Shown here one piece after another: positions 7,111-10,126 of a stretch of DNA of 10,126 nt. The stretch's first letter is position 1. Every line of letters begins with the position of its first letter. The notes under the pieces are model-generated. The model worked only from the letters and a program-made list of their open reading frames with translations, ran no database searches and was not told the DNA's origin. Location: assembly GCA_002309615.1 (NCBI GenBank), contig DBXT01000035.1, positions 1 to 10,126 of the forward strand, given 5' to 3'. Position numbers and translations under genes: made by a program. Origin of the DNA: Bacteroidales bacterium UBA1205. Lineage in GTDB: Bacteria > Bacteroidota > Bacteroidia > Bacteroidales > WCHB1-69.

Positions 7111-7682
7111 GCGAACAGATGTTTTTCTATCAGGTAGCATATAATATGCCCCAAAGTGATGTGCATTTCTTGTATGCGGGGTGTGTCTTTTGAGGGAACA
7201 TTGAGCAGGCAATTGCACATAGTGCTCATTTTTCCGCCGTCAAGGCCGGTCATGCCTATAACATACATGCCAGTTTCGTGGGCTTTTTGTATTGCGGCTA
7301 TAATATTTTCCGAATTGCCGGACGTTGATATGGCTACTAAAATATCATTTTTTTTGCCGCAAGCCTCTATCATACGGGCATATGTGGCCTGATAGCCGTA
7401 ATCGTTGGCAACGGCAGTGATATAGGATGTGTTTACATGCAATGCTTCTGCGTATAGAGGCGGACGATTGATATAAAACCGTCCGGATAATTCAGCTGCT
7501 AAATGTTGTGCATCGGCAGCACTTCCTCCGTTGCCGCAAAAAAGCACTTTATGTTCATTTTTATAGGCATTAATAATTGCTGTAGCGGCAATTTCAATGT
7601 TTTGCATCAATACAGGGTTGAGCAATATTTGTTCTTTTGCAGCAATAGATGCTTTAATACAAGAAATAATATCGGTTTGCAT
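7107..7682 (-). CDS. gmhA: Phosphoheptose isomerase (sedoheptulose-7-phosphate isomerase)
   Basis: Converts D-sedoheptulose 7-phosphate to D-glycero-D-manno-heptose 7-phosphate, the first step to the heptose of LPS core or related glycans; cytosolic. The 191-residue SIS-domain protein contains CGNGGSAADAQH (49-60), with H60 and then E64, the phosphate-binding STSGNS (119-124), and RIQEMH with Q171 followed by H179. These align with E. coli GmhA H61, E65, Q172 and H180, so the active site is intact. DiaA-type SIS proteins are relatives, but the full set of metal and catalytic residues favours GmhA. ATG 7682 is preferred over an in-frame TTG at 7703, which falls inside the promoter box. The gene is convergent with the LptA-like gene and their stop codons share the palindrome TTAA (7107-7110). 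No gmhB, hldE or other heptose gene is visible. Confidence 0.92.
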   Translation of the reverse strand: MQTDIISCIKASIAAKEQILLNPVLMQNIEIAATAIINAYKNEHKVLFCGNGGSAADAQHLAAELSGRFYINRPPLYAEALHVNTSYITAVANDYGYQATYARMIEACGKKNDILVAISTSGNSENIIAAIQKAHETGMYVIGMTGLDGGKMSTMCNCLLNVPSKDTPRIQEMHITLGHIICYLIEKHLFA

Positions 7683-7698
7683 ATCTAAATATATAAAA

Positions 7699-7708
7699 TG
7701 CAAAAATA
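7699..7708 (-). promoter_or_regulatory. Putative gmhA promoter, -7 box
   Basis: The minus strand reads TATTTTTGCA, fitting TAnnTTTG. It ends about 17 bases before the gmhA ATG at 7682, so the leader would be only about 12 bases. No -33 TTTG is clear; the upstream DNA is a T run on this strand. Confidence 0.45.
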
Positions 7709-7767
7709 CAAAAAAAAAGTGGATGATATAAAGGATAGGGAAAAATATTACATGTGATAAAAAATGT

Positions 7768-7777
7768 TATCTTTGCA
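7768..7777 (+). promoter_or_regulatory. Putative promoter for the O-antigen ligase-wecB pair
   Basis: TATCTTTGCA matches the Bacteroidota -7 box and lies 13 bases before the ATG at 7791, implying a leader of about 10 bases or fewer. No -33 TTTG is seen at the usual distance. The remainder of the 108-bp divergent spacer (7683-7790) is A-rich with no other clear signal. Confidence 0.5.
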
Positions 7778-7790
7778 AAAAAAAATATAA

Positions 7791-9092
7791 ATGCGGGATA
7801 CTATCTATAAAAATATTTGTCCGGTTTTATTGTTGGTGTTTGCCTTAGTGTTGCCAACCACTTCGCCGAATTCGGCATTTAATGCGGCACCTTGGATGGT
7901 GGCTGTCTTGTTTTCATGGTGGTTGGTAGGCTTGGGTATAAATATATGCAAGAAGAATGTGAACAAAATAGCATGTCCGCGTTTAATGGCAGTACTGCTT
8001 TTTGCCTTATTGTATGCGGCATATATCTATGGCATGTTAATATCTCAGGGCATAAAGGTTAACGATTGGTTTCAAAAACTTCCTTTTGTGCTTTTACCAT
8101 GTGCATTGCTTATTCCTATGGTAGACTATATGGATGAAAAAAAATGGATATGTTTCAAGTTAACTTATGCTATAGCATGTGTCTTGTCGTTGTTGATGTG
8201 CATATTGCATGCATATATAGGGGAGCTGTCTCATTTTCATTTTTATAATTATTATTATTCCACCCTTACAGGTTGGTTGAGGCATCCTGCCTATTTGTCC
8301 ATGATGTATACCATGGCAATAATATTTATGGTGGATTTATTATACAATAAGGAATTAAGTATAAAAGTCAAGGTGATGATTCATATCATCAATGTCTTTT
8401 TGTCCATAGGAGTGGTATTGTCGGGTTCACGGGCGGGGATATTAGCTTTTATTGTTATCTTATTCTTATATTTTGTATATGTATCTTGTTTTGAAAGATA
8501 TCATATTAAGCAATGGATATTGAGTGCAATGATACCGATAATGTGTTTCTGTATTAGCTTTTTATTGCTTCCTCGCCAGCAGAATAGAGTGATAGTTACT
8601 CAATCGGTGGTAACCGATGAGTTGTCGCAACGGTATCATAAGTCATCACCTAAAGATGCCCGCGTTCAGGCATGGCAAGCCGCATGGAGTATCGGTAAGC
8701 AATATTTTCCCAAGGGGGTCGGAATAGCTGATTTTCAACAGGAACAACAAAATTTTTACCGTCAACATCAATATTGGGTATCTGCGAAGAAAGATTTGAA
8801 TGCACATAATCAATATTTACAGGCATTGGCAAGCATGGGGTTGTTAGGTATTTTTTCATTGCTGTGCTTGTTGGCTTTTATATTATATACGGGCGTTAAG
8901 AATAGAAATGCGGTTTTGTGCTTGTTCGGGGTGCTTATTATGATCAATTTTATGTTTGAATCAATGTTAGAGCGGCAGGACGGTATCATGTTTGCCGTAT
9001 TTTTTACTTGTGTTTTGATGATGGATATATCCGATAAAAAATTTGATAATGAAAATAGTAAGCATAGTCGGGGCGAGGCCTCAGTTCGTTAA
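7791..9092 (+). CDS. O-antigen ligase/polymerase family membrane protein (Wzy_C type)
   Basis: A 433-residue inner-membrane protein with about ten to twelve hydrophobic segments and a long periplasmic loop, roughly residues 262-345. The family joins lipid-linked glycans to lipid A-core (WaaL) or polymerises repeat units (Wzy). Diagnostic elements are SGSRAG at 211-216 at a membrane edge, R291 in DARVQAWQAAW within the large loop, HNQYLQ at 339-344 just before the next segment, and a C-terminal FESMLERQDGI (389-399), common in Bacteroidota members. Sequence alone does not separate ligase from polymerase or protein O-glycan ligase, so no symbol is given. ATG 7791 follows closely behind a -7 box. 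Its last 14 or so residues (from about 420) are encoded in DNA that also encodes the WecB N-terminus in another frame, indicating tight coupling. Confidence 0.88.
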   Translation: MRDTIYKNICPVLLLVFALVLPTTSPNSAFNAAPWMVAVLFSWWLVGLGINICKKNVNKIACPRLMAVLLFALLYAAYIYGMLISQGIKVNDWFQKLPFVLLPCALLIPMVDYMDEKKWICFKLTYAIACVLSLLMCILHAYIGELSHFHFYNYYYSTLTGWLRHPAYLSMMYTMAIIFMVDLLYNKELSIKVKVMIHIINVFLSIGVVLSGSRAGILAFIVILFLYFVYVSCFERYHIKQWILSAMIPIMCFCISFLLLPRQQNRVIVTQSVVTDELSQRYHKSSPKDARVQAWQAAWSIGKQYFPKGVGIADFQQEQQNFYRQHQYWVSAKKDLNAHNQYLQALASMGLLGIFSLLCLLAFILYTGVKNRNAVLCLFGVLIMINFMFESMLERQDGIMFAVFFTCVLMMDISDKKFDNENSKHSRGEASVR

Positions 9093-10126
9093 GGCTGCAG
9101 TGATAAGCCGGGCAATAGCTCGTACCGGCAGTATCAAGGAGGTGATAGTGCACACCGGTCAGCATTATGACAAGAATATGTCCGAAGTGTTTTTTAGCGA
9201 AATGGACATTCCTGCCCCGGATTACAACTTGGCGGTGCATGGCATGACGCACGGAGCCATGACAGGACGAATGTTGGAAGGCATAGAGCAGGTGCTCTTG
9301 CAAGAACATCCCGATATGGTATTGGTATATGGTGATACCGATTCCACTTTGTCAGGAGCTTTGGCGGCTGTTAAATTACACATCCCTTTAGCCCATGTGG
9401 AAGCAGGTTTGCGGTCTTTCAATATGCAAATGCCGGAGGAGGTCAACCGGATAGTAACCGACAGAATCAGCAGTATTTTGTTTTGTCCTACCGAAAATGC
9501 TGTCCGGCAGCTGCAAAAAGAGGGCATGGGAAACGGGTGCAGTAAAATGGTGCTTTGCGGCGATGTGATGTATGATGCGGCATTGTATTATGCCGGCAAG
9601 GCAAGGGCTCCGCAAGAAAATATCCCGAGTAATTATATCCTCACTACTTTGCATAGGGCAGAAACTACCGACAATATTCAAAATTTATTGTCGGTGTTTG
9701 CAGCTTTGGAATACATATCCCGACATATTATGCCGATAGTTTTGCCGCTGCATCCTCGTACAAAATCCGCCTTGGAAGCTGCAAATTACCATTTCGCTAA
9801 CAGTGCCATCACCTTTATGGAGCCGGTAGGGTATTTTGAGATGTTGTATCTTATCAATCATGCACAAATGATTATGACCGACAGCGGCGGATTGCAAAAA
9901 GAAGCCTATTTTTTTAAAAAGAAATGCCTTACCCTGCGGGAACAAACAGAGTGGGTGGAATTATTAGACTGCGGTTGCAATGTATTGTGTGGCACAAAAC
10001 AGGAAACCATCGTACAATATGCCCAAAGTATGCTGAATAAAAATGTAAGTTTTGAGCAGGCATTATACGGAAACGGTCATGCAGGAGAGGAAATTGTAAA
10101 ATATCTTGTGCAATATGGAGGTTTTT
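9049..10126 (+). CDS. wecB: UDP-N-acetylglucosamine 2-epimerase, non-hydrolysing (partial, 3' end cut)
   Basis: Interconverts UDP-GlcNAc and UDP-ManNAc in the cytoplasm, supplying ManNAc or ManNAcA for surface glycans. About 359 codons are visible. The protein opens MKIVSIVGARPQFVKA, the invariant N-terminus of the family, which fixes the start at 9049 despite a 44-bp overlap with the ligase gene. Other motifs are VHTGQHYD (34-41), VYGDTDST with D96 (93-100), HVEAGLRS with E118 (116-123), MPEEVNR with E131 (128-134), LHRAET with H202 (201-206), LHPRT, and TDSGGLQKEA near the C-terminal UDP site. D96, E118, E131 and H202 correspond to the E. coli catalytic set D95, E117, E131 and H213. The family is usually about 360-380 residues, so only a few codons are likely missing. 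It is coupled to the upstream ligase. Confidence 0.94.
   Translation, partial: MKIVSIVGARPQFVKAAVISRAIARTGSIKEVIVHTGQHYDKNMSEVFFSEMDIPAPDYNLAVHGMTHGAMTGRMLEGIEQVLLQEHPDMVLVYGDTDSTLSGALAAVKLHIPLAHVEAGLRSFNMQMPEEVNRIVTDRISSILFCPTENAVRQLQKEGMGNGCSKMVLCGDVMYDAALYYAGKARAPQENIPSNYILTTLHRAETTDNIQNLLSVFAALEYISRHIMPIVLPLHPRTKSALEAANYHFANSAITFMEPVGYFEMLYLINHAQMIMTDSGGLQKEAYFFKKKCLTLREQTEWVELLDCGCNVLCGTKQETIVQYAQSMLNKNVSFEQALYGNGHAGEEIVKYLVQYGGF

Noticed and set aside
7683..7703. Seven-residue N-terminal extension of gmhA from a TTG at 7703
   Set aside because: The TTG lies inside the likely -7 box TATTTTTGCA, and ATG 7682 gives residue numbers that match E. coli GmhA almost exactly.
8240..8262. ATT-rich run resembling a short tandem repeat
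   Set aside because: It codes for the FYNYYYS segment of the ligase-type protein and is explained by Asn/Tyr codons.
9004..9945. Several long open frames on the minus strand opposite wecB
   Set aside because: The plus strand encodes a full-motif UDP-GlcNAc 2-epimerase. The antisense frames show no family motifs and are a by-product of codon bias.
1..10126. CRISPR array, insertion sequence, tRNA, prophage or defence system
   Set aside because: No regular direct repeats, transposase motifs, tRNA-like folds or defence-domain motifs were seen; every long frame fits housekeeping or envelope genes.

Overview
The window looks like a chromosomal segment of an uncultured or unnamed Bacteroidota member, most likely Bacteroidales. 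Several features point that way. The intergenic DNA is AT-rich and no gene has a clear Shine-Dalgarno. The gene-flanking spacers carry the Bacteroidota -7 promoter box TAnnTTTG. PurM is about 390 residues, an LptA/OstA-like protein exceeds 500 residues, and a UbiA-type prenyltransferase resembles the Bacteroidota 'geranylgeranylglycerol-phosphate' group. No mobile element, rRNA, tRNA or CRISPR array was seen.

Layout. Positions 1-4518 carry four genes on the minus strand, transcribed right to left: ung (uracil-DNA glycosylase), a UbiA-family prenyltransferase, purM (purine synthesis) and thrS (threonyl-tRNA synthetase, cut by the left edge). ung and the prenyltransferase are 10 bp apart and look co-transcribed. 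purM has its own promoter-like box and thrS follows it by about 40 bp. Positions 4519-4661 form a divergent promoter region with a perfect 10-bp inverted repeat in which each arm is a -7 box. Rightward from it run a 43-residue lipoprotein, a predicted outer-membrane beta-barrel protein and a long LptA/OstA-like protein, closely spaced with the last two overlapping. gmhA (sedoheptulose-7-phosphate isomerase) lies on the minus strand and converges on the LptA-like gene with a 4-bp overlap of stop codons. A second divergent spacer (7683-7790) separates gmhA from a rightward pair: an O-antigen ligase/polymerase-type membrane protein, overlapped by 44 bp by a wecB-type UDP-GlcNAc 2-epimerase that runs off the right edge, probably a few codons short of its stop.

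How they fit together. The left half is housekeeping (DNA repair, isoprenoid or lipid chemistry, purines, translation). The right half is an envelope block: LPS export (LptA-like), inner-core heptose supply (GmhA), glycan ligation or polymerisation (Wzy_C family) and amino-sugar supply (UDP-ManNAc from WecB). The least understood parts are the small lipoprotein and the barrel protein placed directly before the LptA-like gene, and the exact substrate of the prenyltransferase. Nothing here is clearly a new defence or mobile system. The lipoprotein-barrel-LptA-like operon is the best candidate for undescribed biology.
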